A DNA stretch of 21,628 nt, taken from a virus. Location of the stretch: positions 1 to 21,628 of the IMG/VR virus record IMGVR_UViG_3300009180_000253, one strand, 5' to 3'. The notes below the pieces were generated by a model, which worked only from the letters and a program-made list of their open reading frames with translations, did no database searches and had not been told where the DNA came from. Below, in pieces: positions 1-7,834 of the stretch; positions within the stretch are counted from its first letter, which is position 1, and every line of letters starts with the position of its first letter. A program made the position numbers and the translations under genes.

Positions 1-176
1 TCAGCTTGTTTTAAAGACATCATTTGTTCAGCAGATAATTTACCTGTTTCAATCGTCTTTTGAACATCTTTCTCGTCAATACCGAGAGCTTTGGAAATTG
101 CGGTAACTGCAAGTCCAGCAAGTGGGCCACCTAACGCTGTTGCAATACTAGGAGCAATCTGAGATAACCATTCCAT
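1..176 (-). CDS. Small phage protein, N-terminal part; candidate 3TM-type holin (partial)
   Basis: This reading frame starts with ATG at 176 and is still open at the left edge of the window, so only its first 58 residues are visible. It begins MEWLSQIAPSIATALGGPLA and continues with an Ala/Gly-rich hydrophobic stretch, then KALGIDEKDVQ and a charged stretch ending SAEQMMSLKQA. This pattern resembles the N-terminus of the phage holin family of the GTA_holin_3TM type, which forms membrane holes at lysis; that is from memory and the diagnostic later segments are outside the window. A good Shine-Dalgarno (AGGGA) lies about 8 bases upstream, inside the end of the preceding gene, whose stop is only one base away. 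The two membrane-protein genes before it support a lysis or membrane role. Other possibility: a structural protein of unknown role. Confidence 0.6.
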   Translation of the reverse strand, partial: MEWLSQIAPSIATALGGPLAGLAVTAISKALGIDEKDVQKTIETGKLSAEQMMSLKQA

Positions 177-177
177 A

Positions 178-390
178 TTATTTCCCTGCAATTAAATGAG
201 TTATATATCCTACAAAGGCTGATATACAAGATACGACCATCATACCCACCCAAAATCCTCCACGACCTTTATTAGCAAGAGCAAGTAATTCTTCCATACC
301 TGATTCTAATTTATCAACTTTTGATGATAACTGATCAACTTTTTCTACAAGCTGGCCATATTTAACTGGATCTATTTCAAAATTAGCCAT
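178..390 (-). CDS. Small coiled-coil protein with C-terminal membrane anchor (XhlA/holin-like)
   Basis: A 70-residue protein when started at the ATG at 390 (MANFEIDPVKYGQL). An upstream in-frame ATG at 405 would add five residues but overlap the previous gene; the start at 390 lies two bases after that gene's stop and has GGAAAAG at the right distance, so I prefer it. Residues about 10-40 form heptad-like helix (LVEKVDQLSSKVDKLESGMEE), followed by a basic-Gly hinge and one membrane segment (FWVGMMVVSCISAFVGYITHLI). Coiled coil plus a C-terminal membrane anchor is the architecture of XhlA-type and similar phage lysis accessory proteins. Its place between two other membrane or holin-like genes agrees with a lysis cassette, but no endolysin is visible in the window. 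The exact function is inferred. Confidence 0.7.
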   Translation of the reverse strand: MANFEIDPVKYGQLVEKVDQLSSKVDKLESGMEELLALANKGRGGFWVGMMVVSCISAFVGYITHLIAGK

Positions 391-392
391 AA

Positions 393-665
393 TTAACTTT
401 TCCATATTTTAAAGTTATTAAATACAACATAGCCATAAAATAAGTTTAGTAATAATAGGCAAATTGGGTAATCAATTAAAAGTATTCCTAAGCAAATAGC
501 AAAGGATTTATAAATAATTAATGATGGGACAATGCCAATCTTATTAATACCCCATTCCACAATCTTATTAGCCTCTTTACCTTTGTCAGATGCAATACAT
601 AGGTAAGTAGTCAGCCCATCAACTAATTGCATCAAGATAAAGATAGCCAATAAGAGATAAGCCAT
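393..665 (-). CDS. Small multi-pass membrane protein (DUF5658-like)
   Basis: A 90-residue protein started at the ATG at 665 (MAYLLLAIF). A GTG at 680 would extend it into the previous gene, while the ATG follows that gene's TAA by one base. Three hydrophobic segments are visible: about residues 2-20, 43-63 and 65-80. The loop between the first two carries the sequence KGKEANKIVEWGI, which looks like the 'D...EANP' signature of small DUF5658-type membrane proteins common in phages. The family assignment is by eye. Function is unknown; membrane location is clear. It sits directly upstream of the coiled-coil/anchor protein and the holin-like gene, so it may be part of the lysis set, although proteins of this kind have no proven lysis role. 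The upstream Shine-Dalgarno is weak, suggesting coupled translation. Confidence 0.65.
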   Translation of the reverse strand: MAYLLLAIFILMQLVDGLTTYLCIASDKGKEANKIVEWGINKIGIVPSLIIYKSFAICLGILLIDYPICLLLLNLFYGYVVFNNFKIWKS

Positions 666-666
666 C

Positions 667-996
667 TTAGATACCAGCACCAGGAGTTACATAAATAACT
701 GAAGTACCACTAGCAGTAATGCCAGTAAAGTAAGAATTAAGGCCAAAAGCAAAAACTTCAATTGCTCCTGGCAACATTGGTAAACAATTAGCTGAGGCAG
801 TCAGTACAGAAGCATTAGCAGCTGCTTCAGTGGCATTTCTGCCAATACCTAAAAAAACTACGACTGTGCCGGAGTTACAAATTCGATAGTTACCAGATAA
901 GCTAGTTCCTTCATAGTTACTTGCTTGCACTGCTGTCGGTGCTGATGTGGCTGCGGTAAATGCTACTGATTTACCTGATTGTGCGAATGGGTTCAT
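667..996 (-). CDS. Small beta-rich phage protein, probable virion component
   Basis: A 109-residue protein rich in Ala, Ser, Thr, Gly and Val with alternating hydrophobic residues and no membrane segment or signal peptide. It starts MNPFAQSGKSVAFTAATSAP and has the stretch YRICNSGTVVVFLGIG near residues 37-52 and a C-terminal GTSVIYVTPGAGI. I recall similar short proteins in many phage genomes, where they lie near tail genes and are called hypothetical or structural; a beta-sandwich fold is my inference from the composition. The start is supported by AAGGA about 13 bases upstream and by a one-base gap to the previous stop. It resembles, in size and composition only, the protein at 20162-20557. 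Role could be decoration, fibre tip or chaperone; I cannot decide. Confidence 0.65.
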   Translation of the reverse strand: MNPFAQSGKSVAFTAATSAPTAVQASNYEGTSLSGNYRICNSGTVVVFLGIGRNATEAAANASVLTASANCLPMLPGAIEVFAFGLNSYFTGITASGTSVIYVTPGAGI

Positions 997-997
997 G

Positions 998-1357
998 TTA
1001 TTTTTTTCCTTTTAATAAAGTGGCTTTCCAAGGCAAGGGAGTTATTTTTGGAACAATTGAAGGATTAATTAAACTTTCAATTTGTCCATCAAGATTTGCT
1101 TTGATATTAATTACCAAAGTTTCATCCGACTGAATCCAATCTAATATATCTTGTTCTTTTAAATTTTGATAAGGAATATATTCAGTATTTTCAATAATTT
1201 TAAAAATATAAATATCTTGAATTGATGCAGTTATTTCAGGATTTTCATTATTTACTGCTGTAACAATAAAATTAGCAGATACTGCAAAATCATTTACTGG
1301 TGCTGGTGGGCAAGGTAAAGTTGAAATTGCAGTAATTTTCCAAGTATAAAGATTCAT
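998..1357 (-). CDS. Phage protein of DUF7936 type, downstream of tail fibre
   Basis: A 119-residue protein. The N-terminus MNLYTWKITAIS, the central part with EYIPYQNLKEQDILDWIQ, and the C-terminal signature LINPSIVPKITPLPW match my memory of the phage family DUF7936, in which the pattern 'YxxLTExxVxxWV...QIxxQINPPxxPxxxPLPW' is conserved. The family is normally found beside tail-fibre or structural genes, and here it follows the fibre gene by three bases. Its function is unknown to me; an accessory role in the fibre or tail is inferred only from position. There is no signal peptide or membrane segment. The reading frame is intact and the start at 1357 is the only reasonable ATG. Confidence 0.75.
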   Translation of the reverse strand: MNLYTWKITAISTLPCPPAPVNDFAVSANFIVTAVNNENPEITASIQDIYIFKIIENTEYIPYQNLKEQDILDWIQSDETLVINIKANLDGQIESLINPSIVPKITPLPWKATLLKGKK

Positions 1358-1360
1358 GTT

Positions 1361-2806
1361 TTAACCTACTTTCCAATTTGTACCATCTGAATAAACTGGA
1401 ACTGCAACAGCACCTCCAGTAGCTACTGTTGCACCAAAGGTAGGTGCTAAAGCATCTGTTACAAAAGCTCTTGCTCCAACACCACTTGTTGATGCTGATG
1501 GTAATGTTGCAACAGTATAGTTTGTTGATTTGGTAACACCATACGTTTGAGTTAATGTTGTACTTGTATTACCAATAACTGTATTATTTGAACCAAGGCC
1601 TACAGCGGTATATCCAATAACCATTTCATTGGTATTTGCTACTCCTGATCCTACTGTTTGATAACCAATGTATGTATTATTTGAACCAGTAGTATTTGCA
1701 TTTGCTGAAGCATTTCCATAACCAGCATTTGATCCAATTGCAACGTTATTGCTTCCAGTAGTTAAATAAAGTGCAGTAAATCCTACAGCGGTATTACCAC
1801 TTGATGTAGAAACTGCTTGTAATGAATTTCTTCCAATGGCCGTATTCGAGCTGCCACTCGTGTTTGCTCCAAGACAATTCACTCCCATAGCCGTATTCGA
1901 ACTACCAGTATTATTAGATCCCAAAGCACTAGCACCTAATGCCGCAGAATATTGGCCAGTAGTGTTATTGTAAAGAGCTTGATAACCAACAGCAGTAATC
2001 GCAGAGTTAGCAGTATTAAAATAACCAGCTTGATAGCCTACTAAAGTGATATTACCATTAACTAAATTTGAATAACCGGCTTGATATCCTACTAAAGTAT
2101 TGTTTCCACCAGTTGTATTTTTATTACCAGCTTGGTAGCCTACTGCTACTATATTTGCACCAGAAGTGTTTGAAGCTAATGCACTTACACCATTTGCTGT
2201 ATTGGTTGCTATTGATCCAGCTCCTTTGCCAATGGTTAAACCTGATATCGAAGCATCGTTAGTGGCACTAAATGCTCCAGCAGCACTAAATGCACCTACC
2301 AAAACACTATTTGTATAAAAACTTAAAGCATTACTATTTAATGTACCAATAGCTAAAGGCATTGTTACAGACTGTAAATAGACTGTGCTGGCAGTATTAA
2401 TAATGTTTTGCCCTGGTGTATTGTATCCAGAGCTAGTAACTCCAAAATCACCATAATAAGTGGATGCAGTACCAACATCATTACTAACAATAAAATCAAC
2501 GGATGCTGCTGCACCGGCATTAGTATTTTGAACTATTTTCTGTGTATAAGCATTAGCAGAAGATGTGTAAGAACTATAAATATTAATGTCTGAATAGCCT
2601 AGTGTTCCAAAAGCATAAGAACCTTGATTAGCAGAAGAAGTAATATCTTTAGTAGCGACATAGCTTAACGCACTTGTAGCTCGACCAGCAGTTAAGTTTG
2701 CAACAGTAACTTGTTTAGTTGTTGCACTTTGAACAATTGGCAATAATTCTGTGCCAACTAAAGGGGTTGTTGATGCTGGTAAACCACTAATTTTTACATC
2801 AGCCAT
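1361..2806 (-). CDS. Tail fibre with YadA-like head repeats and shared C-terminal module
   Basis: A 481-residue extended fibre. Residues 1-42 (MADVKISGLPASTTPLVGTE and following, with TKQVTVANL) look like the short anchoring region found at the N-terminus of many phage fibre proteins. Residues about 43-200 are Ser/Ala/Asn-rich beta-type sequence without a family I can name. Residues about 204-412 hold roughly ten imperfect repeats of the YadA/trimeric-autotransporter head type (for example NTLVGYQAGY, NTAIG, NNVAIGSNAGYGN), which in bacterial adhesins fold as a trimeric left-handed beta roll. Residues 430-481 form a C-terminal module also found at the end of the gp26-position protein. TAAGGAATTATTATG joins the end of the 44-residue gene to this start, so the two are coupled. 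The protein is most likely a trimeric host-binding fibre additional to the tailspike. Fine specificity cannot be read from sequence. Confidence 0.85.
   Translation of the reverse strand: MADVKISGLPASTTPLVGTELLPIVQSATTKQVTVANLTAGRATSALSYVATKDITSSANQGSYAFGTLGYSDINIYSSYTSSANAYTQKIVQNTNAGAAASVDFIVSNDVGTASTYYGDFGVTSSGYNTPGQNIINTASTVYLQSVTMPLAIGTLNSNALSFYTNSVLVGAFSAAGAFSATNDASISGLTIGKGAGSIATNTANGVSALASNTSGANIVAVGYQAGNKNTTGGNNTLVGYQAGYSNLVNGNITLVGYQAGYFNTANSAITAVGYQALYNNTTGQYSAALGASALGSNNTGSSNTAMGVNCLGANTSGSSNTAIGRNSLQAVSTSSGNTAVGFTALYLTTGSNNVAIGSNAGYGNASANANTTGSNNTYIGYQTVGSGVANTNEMVIGYTAVGLGSNNTVIGNTSTTLTQTYGVTKSTNYTVATLPSASTSGVGARAFVTDALAPTFGATVATGGAVAVPVYSDGTNWKVG
1364..1519 (-). other. C-terminal module shared with the gp26-position protein (copy 1)
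   Basis: Encodes residues 430-481 of the fibre: TVATLP, then G-x-R-x-[FY]-VTDALAPTF, a GG-A stretch and a final GTNW-x-x-G. The same ordered motifs end the protein at 10395-11111. Codons differ throughout, so this is not a recent duplication. It may be a trimerisation or tip domain; I infer this only from its position at the end of two fibre-like proteins. Confidence 0.75.
1571..2197 (-). repeat. YadA-type head repeats within fibre gene
   Basis: The translated product contains about ten imperfect repeats of roughly 14-23 residues with the core pattern N-T-x-x-[VIM]-G-x-x-[AS]-[GL]. Examples are VGYQAGNKN, VGYQAGYSN, VGYQAGYFN, VGYQALYNN, MGVNCLGAN, IGRNSLQ and IGSNAGYGN. At DNA level the three GYQAG(Y) units are the closest copies. 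Such repeats make a trimeric beta roll in YadA-like adhesins. Confidence 0.8.
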
Positions 2807-2815
2807 AATAATTCC

Positions 2816-2950
2816 TTAAACTAAAATAAATGAACCATCTTCTTGAACTAAATTATCACTAGATTCAGTAATTAATTTATCATTAACTGGTATGTTTCCA
2901 GTATTCACTGGAGGACTTCTAAAATTGTGCCAGCCATTATTTCTTAACAT
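2816..2950 (-). CDS. 44-residue protein, first gene of the fibre transcription unit
   Basis: A small open frame with ATG at 2950 and TAA at 2816-2818, coding MLRNNGWHNFRSPPVNTGNI, then PVNDKLITESSDNLVQEDGSFILV. Three things support it as a real gene: a strong Shine-Dalgarno (AAAGGA, eight bases from the ATG), a near-consensus promoter ending 41 bases before it, and a stop codon that forms part of the Shine-Dalgarno region of the fibre gene (TAAGGAATTATTATG). The C-terminal pattern 'LITE...LVQEDGSFIL' resembles the 'EDG-x-hydrophobic' endings I recall in tiny phage proteins near fibre genes. No membrane segment or signal peptide. Function unknown; possibilities are a fibre-assembly helper, an adaptor joining the fibre to the tail, or a leader gene that mainly sets fibre translation. 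Confidence 0.65.
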   Translation of the reverse strand: MLRNNGWHNFRSPPVNTGNIPVNDKLITESSDNLVQEDGSFILV

Positions 2951-2990
2951 AATTAATCCTTTAAGATTTCAATAAACACAATTACCATAA

Positions 2991-3019
2991 AATATATTCT
3001 TTAACCTATGACTTGTCAA
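2991..3019 (-). promoter_or_regulatory. Sigma70-type promoter for the 44-residue gene and fibre
   Basis: On the minus strand, TTGACA (3014-3019, perfect -35) is followed by exactly 17 bases and TATATT (2991-2996, five of six to TATAAT). The expected start of transcription is near 2984, giving a leader of about 34 bases that carries AAAGGA before the ATG at 2950. It starts just two bases downstream of the tailspike stop codon. This is the best promoter match I found in the window. Confidence 0.75.
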
Positions 3020-3020
3020 T

Positions 3021-5255
3021 TTATACTGCTGATCCAGTCAATGAGTAAATATTTGAATCATAAAGCCTTACACCAGCAGCACTAGAAGTTGTTGCTTGAC
3101 TTAAAGTAAAGGTTGAACCAACAATATTAGTAATATAAGTGCCAGGAACAATTCCAGAACCTAAAATTTTATTACCAATAGCCCAAGCACTTGGATTAGA
3201 TACGCTAGTAATGCTAGTGCTTGTATTTGTTGTGCCAGTAGTTGCAGAGTGATATCTAGGCCACCATTGGGTATTTAAACTATATGTGCCTGATGCAACA
3301 CTTTGAGGAACACCGCTAATTGTTATTGCATTACCAACAACACTTGAAACACTTCCTAAACAAAGATTAGGAACAGAAAGTGTGCCAACTCCATTTTGAA
3401 CTGTTGTGCTAGTTGTTGTATAAATTAAATCGCCAGTATTGATTAAGTTACCATTAGGTGCAGTAAATGTTGCAGTACCATTAGAAGCAACAGTAATAGC
3501 AATACTTCCTAAACTAACTTGATAATTGCCATCTCCACCACCAGATATATATTTAGTTCCAGTAGTGTCATTATTAAAGTTAATTTCTGAACTTATTGGC
3601 ATAACTGCTTTATCTAAATATTGGCTAGAAATTGCATAAATTTTTTGTGATAAAGGTTGACTTGAATCAACATTAGTTCTTGATCCTATATCGTCAAAAT
3701 GAGAATTTCTGAAATAAACTTCAGTCATCACAAAGCTAGTATTTCCTGTTTTAGATGCACCTAATTTAAATTCGTTATAAAGACTTTCACCAAAATCACA
3801 ATTATCAAAAATAATGTCACAATAAGTTTGTGAAGCAAATCTATATGGAGAATTAAACCCAGTTGCTCCAGCAAAAAATGAACAATTATCAAATTTAACG
3901 TTGGTATATGCTAATAAATGTAAATCAGCATAAATACCACTGTATTTCCAAAAAGAAAAATCGCAATTTACAAAATTTACTGGTGCACGAGCGGACACTT
4001 GGCTTACGCCACAGAAACCAATGGAAGCAAATGCTTCTGCATGAACTCCTTGTATAAAGTTACTTTGACCATATCTACCATTAATATTAAATAAATATTT
4101 ACCAGACATATTGCACCCATAAATATAAGGTGCAAATCCTGTTTGTGAGCCATAAGTATTGCCATCAAATCCATACAAAGAAATAGCATTAGTACCACCA
4201 AACCACCAAATATTTCTTGATTGAGTTTGACCTATTGAAAATCCTACTTTGTTTTGAATAATAAAATTGTTAGAAAAAGACATTTCAGAAGCATTTGTAG
4301 TAATCCCGTTTGGAGATAAACAAATACCTACAACAAAGCCATTAACAACTAAACCATTAAATTCACATGATGATGTTTCAGCAGCCGAAGCAACATAATA
4401 AGATGATAAGCCTGGATACCCACCATCTGATGGAACAGATGTACCAAATGGATCAACTACAATACCTGCATAAGGAGAATATCTTGAATCCCTACATCCA
4501 GCAGTAACATAGGTACTATTTGTCATTAAATCTGAAGTGCCTGGATTTAAATTAGGACTAAATATGTTTTTACCTAATACATAAATATTAGATATTTTTA
4601 CTCCACGACCATTTTGAATACCAATAGCAAAAGTATTGTTAAATGTTGGCACAATTTGAGCCATTTTTGTTAAGGCAGTATTGGCTTCAAAACCAAACTT
4701 TTCACCTTCAATTTCAATACTTGAATAAGACCAAAATGTACCTGACCAAGAACCAACAATTAAAGGGGATGAAATTTTATATGTACCAACATTAACAAAT
4801 AATTTTCTTTGATTTGCTATGCAATAATTAATTGCATTTTGTAATGCAGTTGTATCATCAGTAGTTCCATCACCAGTAGCTCCAAAATCTTTTACTGAAA
4901 TATATTGAGATAATTTTGCTGTCACTGTTTCTGGTACAGAATTAGTAAAAGGTGGGGTATAAATAACATTTGAGGCATCATTACTAATCAAACTGAGAGT
5001 AGGTTGATCCCAAATAAGGTTGCCATTGACATCAGTAACAATCTGTCTATAACTTCCTACACCATAAGCAATACACTCTCCAGCACTGTCTAAAATGATT
5101 GGATTTGTATTTAAAATGCTTAAAGCAGCATTTTGATAAGTATTCTTAAAAGTTGTGGTTGATGGAATATAGTAGTAAACAAATCCACCAGCCAAAGGAT
5201 TACCATTGGCATCTAAGAATTGTTGCTTTGCGTTTGGAATTAGTGAGCCACTCAT
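3021..5255 (-). CDS. Tailspike with pectate-lyase-type beta-helix
   Basis: A 744-residue protein in the P22 gene 9 position. Residues about 1-90 form a head-binding-type domain (QQFLDANGNPLAGGFVYYYI, then NTNPIILDSAGE and YRQIVTDVNGNLIWD), the usual adaptor that fixes phage spikes to the tail. At residues 119-145 comes the pectate_lyase_3 signature ISVKDFGATGDGTTDDTTAL, starting a right-handed beta-helix that continues to about 560 with many aromatic and Asn-rich turns. The C-terminal part (about 590-744) has beta-rich segments, including a 'GSGIVPGTYITNI...FTLSQATT' unit of a type common in phage spikes. Such proteins are trimers that bind and often cleave surface polysaccharide; catalytic residues cannot be assigned by eye. 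ATGA overlap with the gp16-like gene shows it is translated from the late transcript. Confidence 0.88.
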   Translation of the reverse strand: MSGSLIPNAKQQFLDANGNPLAGGFVYYYIPSTTTFKNTYQNAALSILNTNPIILDSAGECIAYGVGSYRQIVTDVNGNLIWDQPTLSLISNDASNVIYTPPFTNSVPETVTAKLSQYISVKDFGATGDGTTDDTTALQNAINYCIANQRKLFVNVGTYKISSPLIVGSWSGTFWSYSSIEIEGEKFGFEANTALTKMAQIVPTFNNTFAIGIQNGRGVKISNIYVLGKNIFSPNLNPGTSDLMTNSTYVTAGCRDSRYSPYAGIVVDPFGTSVPSDGGYPGLSSYYVASAAETSSCEFNGLVVNGFVVGICLSPNGITTNASEMSFSNNFIIQNKVGFSIGQTQSRNIWWFGGTNAISLYGFDGNTYGSQTGFAPYIYGCNMSGKYLFNINGRYGQSNFIQGVHAEAFASIGFCGVSQVSARAPVNFVNCDFSFWKYSGIYADLHLLAYTNVKFDNCSFFAGATGFNSPYRFASQTYCDIIFDNCDFGESLYNEFKLGASKTGNTSFVMTEVYFRNSHFDDIGSRTNVDSSQPLSQKIYAISSQYLDKAVMPISSEINFNNDTTGTKYISGGGDGNYQVSLGSIAITVASNGTATFTAPNGNLINTGDLIYTTTSTTVQNGVGTLSVPNLCLGSVSSVVGNAITISGVPQSVASGTYSLNTQWWPRYHSATTGTTNTSTSITSVSNPSAWAIGNKILGSGIVPGTYITNIVGSTFTLSQATTSSAAGVRLYDSNIYSLTGSAV

Positions 5256-7834
5256 TGTTCATTTCCTTTTTTTAATTCCATCAGATTACCTAAATTATAG
5301 TTGTTCTTCATGGTTTCTTGCATCTTTTGGGCATCCTTCTTAGAAAGATTACGCAATAGTAAATTTTTTCCAGCTTCACCAACAGCAACACCAGCACCTG
5401 TTCCAGTTCCATGACTTAAATAACTAGCAATAGCTCCTCCAGCAAAAGGTATTTTTTCAGCTAATGCTGGTAATATCCCCATTCTTTCAGCTTGCATTGC
5501 AGCACCTTCATAAGAATGGATGCCTGGCATAATCTGACCACCAAGGTTTAATTGATGGAAAGCTAATTGCTCATCGGGATCGAAAGCATATCGAATCTTT
5601 CCTTCTCTTGAGTTCATTATTTTATTTGCTGAATTTTGATTCCATACCCCAGCTTTTGCTTCTCCAGCCTTAAATATTTCACGAGCAATCGATCCTTTCA
5701 TTTCTGATTTAATCATATTTGCTTGTTCAATTAAATCAGATGGAACTTTGTAATTAATATTTCCGACCTTAATGAATCCTTTAGAAATATTGTCAGCAGT
5801 ATCGTAAATATGTTTCCATTGAGCAGTATCTAAACTGTTTAAACTACTCATTATCTTGTCTTGATTTACACCTTTTTTAATACCATTAGGATCAAATTCA
5901 CCAAAGATGGTATCCATGCCTTTAGAGTCAAAAATGGTTTTTTCTAAGGCATGGAGTTTTCTTCCAGTTAAAATTAAACCAGGACCACCAGCTCTAGCAA
6001 TATCTTCATCAATTGAATTAACTAATTGACCTATTTCGTATCTGTTTTCAGGTTTCCATAAACGATTAACAGATTGCCTTAATTTTTCTAATCCAGCAAT
6101 TGAATTTGGCTTTGTTCCTTGCAGTCCTTCAGTTTTATGTAAATCTAACAATTCTTGCACTCCAGAAGTAAAATCCCTTTGTCCTTTCGATTTTAATTCT
6201 GCTTGAAATTGTTTATTATTTAATTGACCTTCAAAACTTGTGGCATCTACTGGGTTATCTCCCACCTTCTTTAAGGCCATTTTATAAACATCATGCTTCA
6301 ATTTGTTTAAATAACCTTTAATGCCTTCATACTCTCCTGTATTGGAATCAAACTTACCAATAAAGCCATTATTTAAAGCATTGCCACGTTCTTCATCATT
6401 AATTAATGCACGACTAGCACCAGTCTTTTCAATCCGCTCATTTGCAAAATTAGTAAGAGCATTTTGTTCACTTGCAATTTGCTCTTGGAGTATATGGCCA
6501 TAAGGAGATTTATCTGGTCTTTTTGCTTCATTGTATTCAGCTCTTAAAGTATTTTCATTGCCAGTTATAACACCTGGTCTAATTTGTTTACTATCTTTTA
6601 AGATTGGTCTAAGAATATCTGCTCTTGTTAATTGCTCATTAGGAGCTACATCTCCAGCTGTCTTTGATGATTTAACTTGTGGGAATATTTCTCCACGACC
6701 ATAAGATTCACCAGATAGCTTTCCAGAGAAAGGATTGTTCTCGACCATTGCTGCACCTACACCGCTCAATGTAGAAATAGGAGTGACATTAGCCGGCATT
6801 GCTGGTAATTTCTGTAATGCTGGTTCAGTCAATGCATATTTACTTGGCATCTTAGGAGCATTGATCTCAGGAGGCTTTTGATACCCCATGCGACCTAGCA
6901 ATTGGCTTTCTACACCTAACATTGGTGGAAGTGGTGCTGATGTACCTAATACTTTTTTAGGCACTTCTCCGAGCATTTCAACAAGGTTCTGCCCTGTTTG
7001 AGTCTGTGGCTTATATTGGAACTGACTAATCAATTCACTACGTTTCTTTGCCTCTTCATAAGCAGAAGGTTGGCTTCCCTTGGGGACATAACCATAAGCC
7101 ATTGCTGATGGAATTGCAGTCACTGCACCAGTGGCCATTGATCCGGCAGCCTCAATACCACCCAATAACTTCTCAAGCATAGTATTCGGTTTAACTTCTT
7201 GAGGAGCGACTGTTTGACCTAAGCCAATTCTTGATAAGGCAGCAGTCATCACATCCAAAGGAGAATAGACTTTATTCTGTTGTGGCTGGCCTTGCTCTGG
7301 CACTAAAGATTCAGCTTGTTTTAATAAATCAGCACTTGAAACACCTTGGAAAGAAGGAGCTACATATGAAGCCTTTGGATCAATCTGAACATGAACTGGA
7401 TCACCTTTTTTTACCAATGGCCTGTGTAATCCATATTGTGCCAAGAATGAATCTGGCACACTTGTTGGCAAATCAATTGCATTTTGATGCACCATCGATG
7501 CACCTTTTGGTACATCAGCCGGAGTAAATATACCCTTTTCACCAGCTGCGGCTCTTTTCTTTAAATCTTCTTGTTGCTGTGCGGTTCGAGCTCCACTCGT
7601 AATAGGAAGATCTAATCCTTTAGGATTTAACTCTTTATTGTTTTTCCAATCCTCTTGCATCCTTGCAATTCGATTTTGCAAGTCAGAATCTAAACTTTCT
7701 AAATCAATTTTAGGGGTTTCACGCAAAGGCTTAGTATCACGAGGGATCTCAAGCTCATCAAAAGTAACAGTTGGCTTTGATGGCTTATATCCACCTTCTG
7801 ACAATAAATCTTTAGAAGAAATTAATCGTGCCAT
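5252..7834 (-). CDS. P22 gp16-position ejection protein with N-terminal M15-peptidase-like domain
   Basis: An 860-residue protein in the position of P22 gene 16 (protein ejected with DNA). Residues about 76-152 look like a zinc D,D- or L,D-peptidase of family M15: LPITSGARTAQQQ, then GASMVHQNAIDLP with His116 and Asp121, then YGLHRPLVKKGDPVHVQI with His148. These would be the three zinc ligands. The first motif is two residues shorter than the usual S-x-H-x6-D spacing, so activity is uncertain. The remainder is mostly charged, helical, soluble sequence with a Gly/Ala-rich hydrophobic patch near residues 800-820 (AGGAIASYLSHGTGTGAGVAVG) that could contact membrane. The start overlaps the previous stop as TAATG, and the end overlaps the tailspike start as ATGA. 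Likely role: crossing the cell envelope during DNA entry, with local peptidoglycan cutting. Confidence 0.75.
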   Translation of the reverse strand: MARLISSKDLLSEGGYKPSKPTVTFDELEIPRDTKPLRETPKIDLESLDSDLQNRIARMQEDWKNNKELNPKGLDLPITSGARTAQQQEDLKKRAAAGEKGIFTPADVPKGASMVHQNAIDLPTSVPDSFLAQYGLHRPLVKKGDPVHVQIDPKASYVAPSFQGVSSADLLKQAESLVPEQGQPQQNKVYSPLDVMTAALSRIGLGQTVAPQEVKPNTMLEKLLGGIEAAGSMATGAVTAIPSAMAYGYVPKGSQPSAYEEAKKRSELISQFQYKPQTQTGQNLVEMLGEVPKKVLGTSAPLPPMLGVESQLLGRMGYQKPPEINAPKMPSKYALTEPALQKLPAMPANVTPISTLSGVGAAMVENNPFSGKLSGESYGRGEIFPQVKSSKTAGDVAPNEQLTRADILRPILKDSKQIRPGVITGNENTLRAEYNEAKRPDKSPYGHILQEQIASEQNALTNFANERIEKTGASRALINDEERGNALNNGFIGKFDSNTGEYEGIKGYLNKLKHDVYKMALKKVGDNPVDATSFEGQLNNKQFQAELKSKGQRDFTSGVQELLDLHKTEGLQGTKPNSIAGLEKLRQSVNRLWKPENRYEIGQLVNSIDEDIARAGGPGLILTGRKLHALEKTIFDSKGMDTIFGEFDPNGIKKGVNQDKIMSSLNSLDTAQWKHIYDTADNISKGFIKVGNINYKVPSDLIEQANMIKSEMKGSIAREIFKAGEAKAGVWNQNSANKIMNSREGKIRYAFDPDEQLAFHQLNLGGQIMPGIHSYEGAAMQAERMGILPALAEKIPFAGGAIASYLSHGTGTGAGVAVGEAGKNLLLRNLSKKDAQKMQETMKNNYNLGNLMELKKGNEQ

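Noticed and set aside
1571-2197. Repeated units considered as a CRISPR or non-coding array
   Set aside because: The units are degenerate at DNA level, of unequal length and keep the reading frame, so they are protein repeats.
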